Source: Erysipelotrichia bacterium
GTDB taxonomy: Bacteria > Bacillota_I > Bacilli_A > Erysipelotrichales > Erysipelotrichaceae
Reading direction: 5' to 3'
DNA: 35,808 nucleotides
NCBI GenBank assembly: GCA_012800355.1
Contig: JAAZJL010000046.1
Span: 1 to 35,808, forward strand
Part shown: positions 15,787-23,845 of the stretch, piece after piece
Position numbering within the stretch: position 1 is the first letter of the stretch
Layout: each line of letters begins with the position of its first letter
Translations under genes and position numbers: made by a program
Notes under the pieces: generated by a model
The model's input: the letters and a program-made list of their open reading frames with translations, nothing else
Database searches by the model: none
Told to the model about the DNA's origin: nothing

Positions 15787-16419
15787 CTAACCTTCTTTAA
15801 TCAAATTATACATTTTCTTACATGTTTCAACATAGTCATCAGCTTTATGGATGGCACTTCCAACAATAATAACATCTGGTTGCTCTTTCATAATAGTATC
15901 TAGAGTGGTAAAATTAATACCTCCTGCAACAGAGACCTTAGCATTTTTAACAATCTTTCTAATTCTTCTAAGCTCATCTATTGGATTATTTTTATCTGAT
16001 TGTACATCACTAGCAGTATGAACACATATGTAATCAACACCTAATTCATCTAAATATTTAGCTGTAGTTTCTACATCACTAATACCAATCAAGTCAACCA
16101 ACAATTCTTTTCCTGCTGCCTTTGTCGCTTCTAAGCAACCTTTGATTGTAGCAACATCAGCACAAGCACATACTGTGACAATACTAGCTCCAGCATTTAA
16201 AGCATACTCAGCTTCTAATTTTCCACCATCCATAATTTTGGTATCTGAAAGAATTTTTTTGTCTGGATATTTTTCACTAAAGTATCTAACTGGTTTTTGT
16301 CCATCCATTATAATCATTGGTGTTCCAACTTCAACAATATCAACATAATCCTTAATCTTCGATAATCTTTCATCCATCTCTTCAATTGACATTACATCAA
16401 ATGCTACTTGTAATTTCAT
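15787..16419 (-). CDS. hxlA: 3-hexulose-6-phosphate synthase
   Basis: HxlA (HPS) condenses formaldehyde with ribulose-5-phosphate, reversibly. The 210-residue TIM barrel belongs to the orotidine-decarboxylase superfamily: LQVAFDVMS, the metal site DTKIMDGG, TVCACADVATIKG, LLVDLIGISD, CVHTASD and SVAGGI. The ketogulonate-phosphate decarboxylase UlaD is a close relative, and the PTS genes here are Ula-like. However, VDLIGI, AGGI and the immediately following hxlB favour HPS. A good AAGGAG precedes the ATG. It sits in an operon with transketolase-linked sugar enzymes that could regenerate ribulose-5-phosphate. Confidence 0.88.
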   Translation of the reverse strand: MKLQVAFDVMSIEEMDERLSKIKDYVDIVEVGTPMIIMDGQKPVRYFSEKYPDKKILSDTKIMDGGKLEAEYALNAGASIVTVCACADVATIKGCLEATKAAGKELLVDLIGISDVETTAKYLDELGVDYICVHTASDVQSDKNNPIDELRRIRKIVKNAKVSVAGGINFTTLDTIMKEQPDVIIVGSAIHKADDYVETCKKMYNLIKEG

Positions 16420-16432
16420 TTTAAATTTCTCC

Positions 16433-17233
16433 TTACTTTAATAAATTTTCAATCTCTGCTTCATATTCTTCAGGATGATCTAAATATCTGAAAATATCTG
16501 GATCTTCTGCAAATTGAGCAAAGACTGATTTTCCTTCAATTATACCTAATTTTTCATCATAACTAGGTTTTACAACCTTCAGTTGTGGTAAATTATTATA
16601 ATTAGCATTTTGTATTGCTATTAAAATATCATTTTCCTTTAAAATGTAATAACTAAAACCATGTTTTTTAGTTATTGGATCGTAAAACAATGGTGTGTTT
16701 TTAGCTGCTAAATTATAAAAAGCCATAGGTTCATCACCAATATTGATTGCACAATGGGCATACCAAGCAGGGACAACAAGTTTTTCGCCAGTTTCCAATA
16801 TTACTAACTTGACATCGTCTACTTTTAATTCCTCTTCACTATCAAAGTTAGTTGACTTTTGAAGAATAAAAGCTGCTTTTCCTTGTAAAATTTCATACAC
16901 TTCAGGATAAGGCAAAACATGTCCTTTACTAACACCATGATAATGCCCAGAATTCTTTCGACATTCTCCATTCATTGTTCCACGATTAATAACTGTGATA
17001 CCATTAGCAAAATCACGTTTTTCGTATTCTTCTTTTTCTTCTTCATTGTGATAAATTCCACTTACAAAAGCATAATTCCAACTTTGATCTTCTTCACTTA
17101 AATGCTTTAACAATAACGGGTTCATTTCGATACTTTTTTTATGTTTTACTGGACCAGTTAAGTATTCACGATTAAATGTAAATCCACTTTCATCAACATA
17201 AAAATCAAAATCTTTAGTTTTAATATGTTCCAT
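16433..17233 (-). CDS. Cupin-type glucose-6-phosphate isomerase
   Basis: This 266-residue protein fits the cupin phosphoglucose isomerase family first known from euryarchaea, unrelated to the usual SIS-type Pgi. Metal ligands are H97 and H99 in SGHYHG, E111 in PEVYEIL and H160 in VPAWYAHCAIN. The family usually has about 190 residues; the extra length lies before the cupin core (first ~85 residues) and in a C-terminal tail from about 200. It would interconvert glucose-6- and fructose-6-phosphate, or a related aldose/ketose pair. It sits between deoC and hxlA with short gaps, clearly inside the operon. Confidence 0.85.
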   Translation of the reverse strand: MEHIKTKDFDFYVDESGFTFNREYLTGPVKHKKSIEMNPLLLKHLSEEDQSWNYAFVSGIYHNEEEKEEYEKRDFANGITVINRGTMNGECRKNSGHYHGVSKGHVLPYPEVYEILQGKAAFILQKSTNFDSEEELKVDDVKLVILETGEKLVVPAWYAHCAINIGDEPMAFYNLAAKNTPLFYDPITKKHGFSYYILKENDILIAIQNANYNNLPQLKVVKPSYDEKLGIIEGKSVFAQFAEDPDIFRYLDHPEEYEAEIENLLK

Positions 17234-17253
17234 ATCAATTCCTTTCTAATATT

Positions 17254-17946
17254 TTAAAGTTTTTTATTACTTTCCAACATTTTTTTATAGTCTTCAATAA
17301 TTTTCACACTGGCAGAAGTTCCGATTCTTTCACATCCAGCATCTAAAAAAGCCAATACATCCTCGATTGTCCTAATTCCTCCAGATGCTTTAACCTTGAC
17401 ATCATTCCCAACCACTGATTTCATTAATTTAACATCATTTAAATCAGCACCACCAGTACCAAATCCAGTAGATGTTTTAATAAATGTTGGACGAACTCTT
17501 CTAGCAATCTTAGCTAATTCTACAATTTCTTCCTTGGTTAGATAGCAGTTTTCAAATATTACTTTGCTAATAACTCCATTCTGATTGCAGATATCTACAA
17601 TTTGACGCATCTCTTCTTCAATATAACTGTAATTCTTATCTTTTAATTCTGTAAGATTCACTACATAATCAATTTCATGAGCGCCATTAGCAATTGCATT
17701 TTTGGTTTCAAAAACTTTTACTTCAACAGTTGTCTGACCCAATGGAAAACTTACAGCAGCTCCAACATGGATGTCTTTCCCTTTTAAATATTTTGCACAT
17801 CTTTTTGTTTGCCCTGAGTTTATAGCTACCATTGCAAAGCCATACTTAACTGCTTCATCACATAATTTACTCATATCGGCATCACTTGCAAATGCCTTAG
17901 CATTAGTATGATCTATCATACCTGCTAACTTTTCAACACTAATCAT
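17254..17946 (-). CDS. deoC: Deoxyribose-phosphate aldolase (DeoC-type)
   Basis: DeoC is a class I aldolase that splits 2-deoxyribose-5-phosphate into acetaldehyde and glyceraldehyde-3-phosphate. The 230-residue TIM barrel keeps the key residues: Asp in EIDYVVNL, the Schiff-base lysine in FIKTSTGFG, and the second lysine in [14 protein letters not shown] lies 10 bases before the ATG. No nucleoside genes (deoA, deoB, pupG) surround it. It is embedded among RuMP and pentose-phosphate enzymes instead, so a different aldehyde acceptor or donor is possible. The assignment to the family is firm; the in vivo substrate is inference. Confidence 0.93.
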   Translation of the reverse strand: MISVEKLAGMIDHTNAKAFASDADMSKLCDEAVKYGFAMVAINSGQTKRCAKYLKGKDIHVGAAVSFPLGQTTVEVKVFETKNAIANGAHEIDYVVNLTELKDKNYSYIEEEMRQIVDICNQNGVISKVIFENCYLTKEEIVELAKIARRVRPTFIKTSTGFGTGGADLNDVKLMKSVVGNDVKVKASGGIRTIEDVLAFLDAGCERIGTSASVKIIEDYKKMLESNKKL

Positions 17947-17976
17947 CCCAAAAATTCCTCCTTTTTATTTTTTTAT

Positions 17977-19635
17977 TTATTCAGATAACATTGTTTCTCT
18001 GACAATTTCAACAGCTTTCTGATATTCAGACATGAAATACTTAAAGGTGTTTACCACACATTCACACTTTACAAAATCACTAGGTTCCATGACTCCTTCA
18101 CTGTAAACTTGAACAAATAGTGGATTTTTAAGTAATTCATTTATTTTCCATTCTTCGACTGGTACATCATAATAATTCTTGATTTCAACAGCACAATCAA
18201 CAAAACGCTTTTGCCATTTAACAGGAATAGTCATTGCTACATCTGCACCAATAAACTCTGACCAATGCAGTTGCGAACGATAATAGGCAATCAAAGGACG
18301 AGTTGAATAATTTCTTTCGCCAATCATTTTTATAATCTTTTTGGCAGTTGCAACTCCTGCCCAATTTAAAGCATCTGGATGTATAACTAACTTATTGTTT
18401 TCAGCATTAGCTTTGATAGAATCATCAATCATTCCTGGCAATAATGCCACCATTGGATTAAGTCTGCTATTATCTAAGCCCTCTTTACTACGACGTTTAA
18501 GCGCTCTTTCAATAGCTTCACAAACAGCAATAGCCTGATCAACTGCAAAACACTGGGTCCCCATACAGCTAATTCCATCATAAGTTGCTTGTTCAATTGC
18601 TTTAATACCATTTTCGGTGCAAGGAATTTTTATCTGTAAGTTAGGACCACAAGCATGTACCTCGTGAGCCATCTGTAATATTCTTTCATAGTTATTATAT
18701 TCATATATTGATGACTGAACACAAAAACGTCCATTTTTTGGATTTCCCTGTTCCCACAAAGGAAGCATTATTTGACTACGAATCTTAGCCATTTCCAAAG
18801 TCCAAGCCCAAGTTAATTCCATTTCATTATATTCTGGATATTGTTGATGAAGTTTTGAAATTATCTTTTTGTGATAATCCCTAGATTCATTTATCATCAT
18901 TTTCGCAACCCATGTAGGACTAGTAGTAATCCCTAAAGAACCTTGTTGTAGTCCATAGTGATGATCTTCAATAGCAAAAGAATCTGTCCATAAATCAGTC
19001 TGTGGAAATTTTTTATGCATTTCTAATAGCTTGTTCATCTTTACTCCTTTTAAGTGTTCACTTATATCCTTTTTTATTGGCATTAAATCAATATTATTAA
19101 AATCGCTAAAATCTATTAAATAATCTTTACCAATACATATATTGTAATTTTTATCTTTTAAACTGTCCCAAAACTCTTTCTGATTCAAAGTTATTCTTTT
19201 GATTTTACATATTTTATCTTTATTGTAACAATCGGTAAGATGACCCAGATGACGATTATTATCAGCGTTACGATTTAAGTGTCTATCATAAATAACCTTT
19301 TTATCACCATACAAACATACTGTAATAGCTTTGTAGTTATAACAATCAACTAACTGTTTAAGTTTTAAACGGTGATATTGATACCATGGATAATCAGTAA
19401 TTATGTTAATTCCATGTTCCATTGCTTTTTGTAAACGAAGATAGAATTCTTCTAAAGCATTTGTGCACAATGAATCTTTTTCAACACGATTTTTAAAACC
19501 ATAAAGATCCCAAAATTCTTCCTTAACTTTATCGTAGGAGAATAGCCGTAAGTTATATTCGTCAGCAAATTGTTTAGCTGTATACGATTTTCCTGTACCT
19601 GGAGCACCTGTTACAAAAACAATTAATCCCATCAT
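17977..19635 (-). CDS. Fusion of a P-loop kinase-like domain and a transaldolase-like domain
   Basis: The 552-residue frame holds two proteins. Residues 1 to about 195 are a P-loop kinase-like domain with Walker A GAPGTGKS (K16), a strand ending ITDYP near 78-83, and an arginine-rich lid at 118-130 (RHLNRNADNNRHLGH). From M200, about 353 residues form a transaldolase-family TIM barrel: GITTSPTWV, QIKIP with the likely Schiff-base lysine K336, ALLPGMIDD and WAGVATAKK. Two common transaldolase residues look changed: TNP is TSP, and the expected glutamate before the lysine is in FCVQSS. A strong AAAAGGAG stands 5 bases before the M200 codon, so the transaldolase may also be made alone. The full-length start at 19635 has only a weak ribosome site. 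Confidence 0.88.
   Translation of the reverse strand: MMGLIVFVTGAPGTGKSYTAKQFADEYNLRLFSYDKVKEEFWDLYGFKNRVEKDSLCTNALEEFYLRLQKAMEHGINIITDYPWYQYHRLKLKQLVDCYNYKAITVCLYGDKKVIYDRHLNRNADNNRHLGHLTDCYNKDKICKIKRITLNQKEFWDSLKDKNYNICIGKDYLIDFSDFNNIDLMPIKKDISEHLKGVKMNKLLEMHKKFPQTDLWTDSFAIEDHHYGLQQGSLGITTSPTWVAKMMINESRDYHKKIISKLHQQYPEYNEMELTWAWTLEMAKIRSQIMLPLWEQGNPKNGRFCVQSSIYEYNNYERILQMAHEVHACGPNLQIKIPCTENGIKAIEQATYDGISCMGTQCFAVDQAIAVCEAIERALKRRSKEGLDNSRLNPMVALLPGMIDDSIKANAENNKLVIHPDALNWAGVATAKKIIKMIGERNYSTRPLIAYYRSQLHWSEFIGADVAMTIPVKWQKRFVDCAVEIKNYYDVPVEEWKINELLKNPLFVQVYSEGVMEPSDFVKCECVVNTFKYFMSEYQKAVEIVRETMLSE
19036..19051 (-). promoter_or_regulatory. Internal ribosome binding site at the kinase/transaldolase junction
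   Basis: On the minus strand AAAAGGAG-TAAAG-ATG places a near-ideal ribosome site 5 bases before the in-frame M200 codon, exactly where the transaldolase homology starts. It is stronger than the site at the full-length start. It suggests internal initiation, or a recent fusion of two once-separate genes. Confidence 0.7.
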
Positions 19636-19643
19636 ACTATCTT

Positions 19644-20462
19644 TTAATAAGACTCCATATATGACTTAGCTACATTCTTAATACAACTTCTTAAAGTCGT
19701 GATATAATGACGAATATCTAATTTACCATCCCATTTTTTTCCATATTCAGAAACAGTTGATAGATATGCTGCTCTGATATCAGTTCCAACATTTATTTTG
19801 GATATACCCATAGAAATAGCTTTTTTTATATCACATAATGGAATGCCAGTTCCACCATGTAAAACTAAAGGAATATTACTTTTATCACTTAATGTTTTCA
19901 ACAAGTCAAAACGAAGTTTTGGTTCCCCTTTATAAAAACCATGTTTATTGCCAATTGACACAGCAATGGAATCTACATCAGTTAAATTAATAAACTTTTC
20001 CATTTGTTCTGGATTAGTTAAAACTTCAATATCATTTTTGACATTTTCTTCATTTCCACTGATTAATCCCAATTCACCTTCAACAAAGACACCTTTGCCA
20101 TGACAATATTTCACTATTTTTTTAGTGTTAGCTACATTTTCCTCAAATGAAAGAGATGAACCATCATACATAACATAATCAAAACCAGCATTTACACAAT
20201 CATACAGCAAGTCGATATCAGTACAATGGTCTAAATGAGAAATCACCTGTACACCATACTTTTTTTCCATCAGTTTACATAACTTAACAAAGATATCAAT
20301 TCCCATGAACTTACAACATGACATTGAAGCCATTAAAATTACTGGTTTATTCAATTCAGCTGCTCCACTAACAATAGCTTCCATGTCATCAAAAGTATTA
20401 ACATTAAATGCCCCAATGGCTTTACCTTTTTGGCGGTATTCTAGCAAAATATTTTTTTTCAT
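19644..20462 (-). CDS. Class II ketose-bisphosphate aldolase
   Basis: This 272-residue zinc aldolase belongs to the fructose/tagatose-bisphosphate aldolase class II family. The catalytic aspartate and zinc histidine are D78 and H79 in SHLDHC. Further sites are MYDGSSLSFEENV, EGELGLISG (E130 region), H174 in GNKHGFY, and H202 in LVLHGGTGI; KINVGTD binds phosphate. It is slightly shorter than GatY/FbaA (about 285 residues). The exact ketose bisphosphate cannot be told from sequence. It lies 11 bases after the SIS gene and 8 before the kinase-transaldolase, so it is part of the same operon, with weak ribosome sites suggesting coupling. Confidence 0.92.
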   Translation of the reverse strand: MKKNILLEYRQKGKAIGAFNVNTFDDMEAIVSGAAELNKPVILMASMSCCKFMGIDIFVKLCKLMEKKYGVQVISHLDHCTDIDLLYDCVNAGFDYVMYDGSSLSFEENVANTKKIVKYCHGKGVFVEGELGLISGNEENVKNDIEVLTNPEQMEKFINLTDVDSIAVSIGNKHGFYKGEPKLRFDLLKTLSDKSNIPLVLHGGTGIPLCDIKKAISMGISKINVGTDIRAAYLSTVSEYGKKWDGKLDIRHYITTLRSCIKNVAKSYMESY

Positions 20463-20473
20463 ACTTTAACTAC

Positions 20474-21043
20474 TTAACCTAAATCAGCTTCAATTACTTT
20501 AACAATAGAGTGAATAATAAATAAATGTAGTGCTTCAGCTATAATCAAATCATCAGTATTGACTGGACACCAGCAGTCTACCATACCTTTCAATTTTCCT
20601 CCATTTTTTCCAGTAAAAACAACTGTTATAAGCCCTTTCTTTTTAGCTTCTTCAACAGCAAGAATGATATTTTTACTATTACCAGAAGTCGAAAATGCCC
20701 ACAAAATGTCTCCTTTTTTACCTAAAGCATTAACTTGTCTTTCAAAGACATGGTCATAACCATAATCATTGGAAATAGCTGTTAACACCGAAGCATCTGT
20801 CAAAGCAATAGCAGGATAACCATTACGATCCCAATTAATCATGTGGCTTACAAAATCATTTGTTATATGAGAAGCAGTTGATGCACTTCCTCCATTACCA
20901 CACAATAAAACTTTCCCGCCATTTCGAATAACTTCTTCAGTCAAGACAGCACACTTTTGGTAAGTCAAAAAAATTTCCTCATTGGTGCTATTAACCGCAT
21001 CAATAAGCAAATTATAATCATCTTTTATAATTGTTTTATTCAT
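20474..21043 (-). CDS. SIS-domain sugar-phosphate isomerase, GmhA-like
   Basis: The 189-residue protein is closest to phosphoheptose isomerase GmhA: LLCGNGGSASTASHITNDF, PAIALTDASVLTAISNDYGYDHVFERQV, FSTSGNSKNI and FTGKNGGKLK. GmhA converts sedoheptulose-7-phosphate to a manno-heptose-7-phosphate. Here the catalytic Glu position (FAAEL in GmhA) reads ITNDF, an Asp, and the QExH motif near the C-terminus reads EALH, so specificity may differ. No other heptose synthesis genes are nearby. A strong AAGGAGG precedes the ATG and it is the first gene of the nine-gene operon, whose enzymes handle C5-C7 phosphates. Confidence 0.88.
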   Translation of the reverse strand: MNKTIIKDDYNLLIDAVNSTNEEIFLTYQKCAVLTEEVIRNGGKVLLCGNGGSASTASHITNDFVSHMINWDRNGYPAIALTDASVLTAISNDYGYDHVFERQVNALGKKGDILWAFSTSGNSKNIILAVEEAKKKGLITVVFTGKNGGKLKGMVDCWCPVNTDDLIIAEALHLFIIHSIVKVIEADLG

Positions 21044-21060
21044 TTTCCAACCTCCTTCTT

Positions 21061-21103
21061 ATTATAATGCTATTCTAACAAAAAAAGATTGAAAAATATT
21101 TTC
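21061..21103 (-). promoter_or_regulatory. Possible promoter/operator of the nine-gene sugar operon
   Basis: On the minus strand TATAAT (21066-21061) lies about 18 bases before the SIS-gene ATG; the -35 is poor. Just upstream, GAAAA-N3-TTTTC (21091-21103) is an inverted repeat of the general shape seen at RpiR-type operators. The -35 weakness and the AT-richness keep confidence low. Confidence 0.35.
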
Positions 21104-21112
21104 TATTTATCG

Positions 21113-21853
21113 TTAGTTATGACTTAAATACTCAATAATAATACGAGCAATGATTTCAAGTGGTAACCTTGAAGCACCACAAAAATCAAATAAACCATCA
21201 ATAGCAGTATTATAGCCAACAATTGTAACATCTGAAAGTTCTTCAAGAACTGTTCCTGATTTGCATATGCAAGTAACAATTGGAATACCCATCTTTCGAC
21301 AATCACGTTGAGCAATTTCAAATTCTGGAGTCGTATTATGAGCAGTAAAAGTAATCACCATATCATCTTTGTCTACTAGTTTGACTAGTCGTCTAATAAC
21401 TTCAGAATCGGTTGTTAGAAAGCAATTATATTTCATTAACTGTAGACGGTGAACAAAACACTCCGCTACAAATGATGTATCTCCTCTAGCTATTACATAA
21501 ATCTGTTTAGATTTTTTTATATATTCAACAATTTTCATGATATCGCTTATCTTTAAATTATCAATTGTATTTGTACATTCTTGATAAATATTTGAAAGAA
21601 CTTTATTAACAGCATAGTGTTCTTTACGATGAGATAGTTTTCTTGCCAAGTATAATCTTAAATCTGGAATGCCAGTAAAACCACATTTTCTAATTGCCCT
21701 AGAAACAGTCGCAATAGAAGTATAAGAAAACTCAGCCAATTCTGTAATTGACTGCTCAATTGCTGTATCTCCATGATTATTTATATAATCAACAACTTCT
21801 TGTTCAGCAGATGTTAAGTTTAGTTGTGTTTTTTCATCAAGTTCTATTAACAT
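21113..21853 (-). CDS. RpiR-family transcriptional regulator
   Basis: The 246-residue protein joins an N-terminal RpiR-type helix-turn-helix (LTSAEQEVVDYI, then SYTSIATVSRAIRKCGF as recognition region) to a C-terminal SIS sugar-phosphate-sensing domain (KQIYVIARGDTSFVAE and MVITFTAHN). The SIS signature is loose: SGxS-like turns read RGDTS and AHNTT. The start at 21853 is chosen because GGGGGAAC lies 5 bases upstream; an in-frame ATG at 21871 lacks a ribosome site. It lies between the transketolase operon and the SIS operon on the same strand, so it very likely controls the cluster, responding to a sugar phosphate made within it. Confidence 0.92.
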   Translation of the reverse strand: MLIELDEKTQLNLTSAEQEVVDYINNHGDTAIEQSITELAEFSYTSIATVSRAIRKCGFTGIPDLRLYLARKLSHRKEHYAVNKVLSNIYQECTNTIDNLKISDIMKIVEYIKKSKQIYVIARGDTSFVAECFVHRLQLMKYNCFLTTDSEVIRRLVKLVDKDDMVITFTAHNTTPEFEIAQRDCRKMGIPIVTCICKSGTVLEELSDVTIVGYNTAIDGLFDFCGASRLPLEIIARIIIEYLSHN

Positions 21854-21963
21854 ATGTTCCCCCATTATCATTCTATCTAAATTCTACCATAAAAACGCGA
21901 AAATCTCCATCGCTAATACAGTTTTCAAAACCATCACAACTAAATAATTTTAATTTCATGTTT

Positions 21964-21987
21964 AAAAATTCTGTTATCATCTAACAG
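21964..21987 (-). terminator. Terminator after the transketolase operon
   Basis: On the minus strand CTGTTA-GATGA-TAACAG is followed by AATTTTT. The stem is short (6 bp) and the T-run interrupted, so read-through into the RpiR gene is possible. Confidence 0.55.
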
Positions 21988-22009
21988 CATTTTACTTTTA
22001 TAAAATAAT

Positions 22010-22975
22010 TTACTCTCTATTTAATAATTTTATAGTTTCCTCGACAACATCAGCAGCTGTTAGATGGAAAGTCTTTTTAAGATAATCGACACTACCGACC
22101 TGACCATATAAATCTCTTATACCAATGTTTTTTACTTTTACTCTTTGAGGACAGTTGACCAATACATCATTAACAGCAGAACCTAAACCACCATAAACTG
22201 ATGCGTTTTCGAAAGTTATTACTGCTTTTTTACCTTTTACTTCATTTTTTATCAATTCTTCATCCAATGGTTTAATAGTAAACATATCAATAACTTCAAC
22301 TGATATTCCTTTTTCTTGCAACATTTCAGCAGCATCTAAAGCATCACTAACTAGCTCACCTGCAGCAATAATTAATATATCATTGCCAGTCTTCAAAACA
22401 TTTCCTTTACCTAATTTAAATCTTGAATCATCAGTATAAACTTTTCTAACAGCTTTACGATTAGCACGTAAATAGTGAATTCCCTTTAATTTTAAAAATT
22501 CTTTAACTACCCAAGCAATCTGCACATCATCGCATGCATCAACAATTACTGCATCAGGTAAGGTACGCATTATAGCAATATCTTCAAATGTTGTATGAGT
22601 TCCTCCATTATGAGCTGAAGTATATCCTGGATCAGATCCATATATATTAATAGTATTTTTTGCATATCCACCTGAAAGATAAACCTGATCAAAAGCACGG
22701 CGAACAACAAAAGGTGAGAATGTATGAACAAAAGGTTTATAACCTAACATACTCATACCAGCAGCAACACCCATCATATTTGCCTCAGCAATACCACATT
22801 CAACAAACTGTTGTGGATGACTTGATTTAATTTTGGAAAAACCACTAGCTCCACCTAAATCAGCTTCCAGAGCTACCACCATTTCATCTTCATTCATTGC
22901 CTGTTGTAAAGTTTTTACAACTGTTAAATTCATAGCAGCTCCTATTTTATTTCTATCATCAACTAATTTATACAT
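22010..22975 (-). CDS. Transketolase, C-terminal subunit (split type)
   Basis: This 321-residue subunit carries the pyrimidine-binding and C-terminal domains of transketolase. The catalytic glutamate that activates thiamine diphosphate is in ECGIAEANMMGVAAGM. Further segments are FVHTFSPFVVRRAFDQVYL and SAHNGGTHTTFEDIAIMR (substrate/cofactor loop), then the C-terminal domain from about 190 (ILIIAAGELVSDAL). It must pair with the N-terminal subunit encoded just upstream, which it overlaps by 8 bases, giving equal expression. Together they transfer two-carbon units between sugar phosphates. Split transketolases are known from archaea and from carbohydrate clusters of many bacteria. Confidence 0.94.
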   Translation of the reverse strand: MYKLVDDRNKIGAAMNLTVVKTLQQAMNEDEMVVALEADLGGASGFSKIKSSHPQQFVECGIAEANMMGVAAGMSMLGYKPFVHTFSPFVVRRAFDQVYLSGGYAKNTINIYGSDPGYTSAHNGGTHTTFEDIAIMRTLPDAVIVDACDDVQIAWVVKEFLKLKGIHYLRANRKAVRKVYTDDSRFKLGKGNVLKTGNDILIIAAGELVSDALDAAEMLQEKGISVEVIDMFTIKPLDEELIKNEVKGKKAVITFENASVYGGLGSAVNDVLVNCPQRVKVKNIGIRDLYGQVGSVDYLKKTFHLTAADVVEETIKLLNRE

Positions 22976-23828
22976 TTTTCAAACTCTCCTTAACAAATTT
23001 CTCAAGCTTGGCAATTGCTTCATTGGCAGCATCTATATTTTCTTGGTTATTAAATTTAACTGAATGGTTGTCAATTAGATTTTCAAAATAAGTAATTCCT
23101 TGTCCTTTAATAGTATCTAAAACAATTGAAACAGCACTATTGTTTACTTGTTTGCATTCATCAATAGCTTTAGAAATAGCTTCTTCATCATCACCTTTAA
23201 CTTTTATGGTATAGAAACCAAAAGCTTCCATTTTTTTCTTAATATCAAATGGATTAATAACATCTATGGTATAGCCATCTAATTGGCGTTTATTTTCATC
23301 AATAATTACAATGCAATTGTTAAGTTTATAATTAGCAATAAACTGAAATGCTTCCCAGCATTGTCCTTCATTTAACTCACCATCTCCAACTATTAAATAA
23401 ACATATCGATTTTGATTTAATCTTTTCATAGCCAATGCTATACCAGCTGCTACACTAGTACCTTGACCCAAAGAACCTGTTGTCATATCAACTCCTGGAG
23501 TCTTGGTGCGGTCTGGATGAGATGGTAAATTAGTTCCTCCTTCATTTAATGTCATAAGCATTTCTTTATCAAAAAAACCTACATTTGCCAAAGTTGCATA
23601 CCATGCAGGACCGCTATGGCCTTTACTTATAACAACCATATCCCTATTATCATCGTTAGGATTAGTAGCATCATATCTTAGATGTTTTCCATAAAGTACA
23701 CTAAGTAATTCAACAATAGATAGCGAACCACCCAAATGACCATAACCACAATGTACCAACATCTTCATAACATCCAACCTAATGTTAGCAGACAATAGTT
23801 TTAGTTTCATTAATTCATGTTTTTCCAT
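22968..23828 (-). CDS. Transketolase, N-terminal subunit (split type)
   Basis: The 286-residue subunit holds the thiamine diphosphate pyrophosphate-binding domain. The metal/TPP motif is GDGELNEGQCWEAFQFIANYKLNN. Substrate and cofactor histidines lie in HCGYGHLGGSLS and SKGHSGPAWYATL. SLGQGTSVAAGIALAMKR and DENKRQLDGYT are typical. Its end overlaps the C-terminal subunit gene by 8 bases. It follows the ManA-like gene by 17 bases in the EIIA-led operon. As an accessory, substrate-linked transketolase it may act on non-standard ketose phosphates; whether another, full-length enzyme exists in the genome cannot be seen here. Confidence 0.94.
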   Translation of the reverse strand: MEKHELMKLKLLSANIRLDVMKMLVHCGYGHLGGSLSIVELLSVLYGKHLRYDATNPNDDNRDMVVISKGHSGPAWYATLANVGFFDKEMLMTLNEGGTNLPSHPDRTKTPGVDMTTGSLGQGTSVAAGIALAMKRLNQNRYVYLIVGDGELNEGQCWEAFQFIANYKLNNCIVIIDENKRQLDGYTIDVINPFDIKKKMEAFGFYTIKVKGDDEEAISKAIDECKQVNNSAVSIVLDTIKGQGITYFENLIDNHSVKFNNQENIDAANEAIAKLEKFVKESLKNV

Positions 23829-23845
23829 AATTAATATCTCCTCTT

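Noticed and set aside
17254-17946. A deoxynucleoside salvage operon around deoC
   Set aside because: No deoA, deoB, nucleoside phosphorylase or nucleoside transporter genes are adjacent; all neighbours are RuMP and pentose-phosphate enzymes.
21124-21321. A 65-residue minus-strand frame inside the RpiR gene
   Set aside because: It overlaps the SIS domain of the RpiR regulator in another frame and has no ribosome site.
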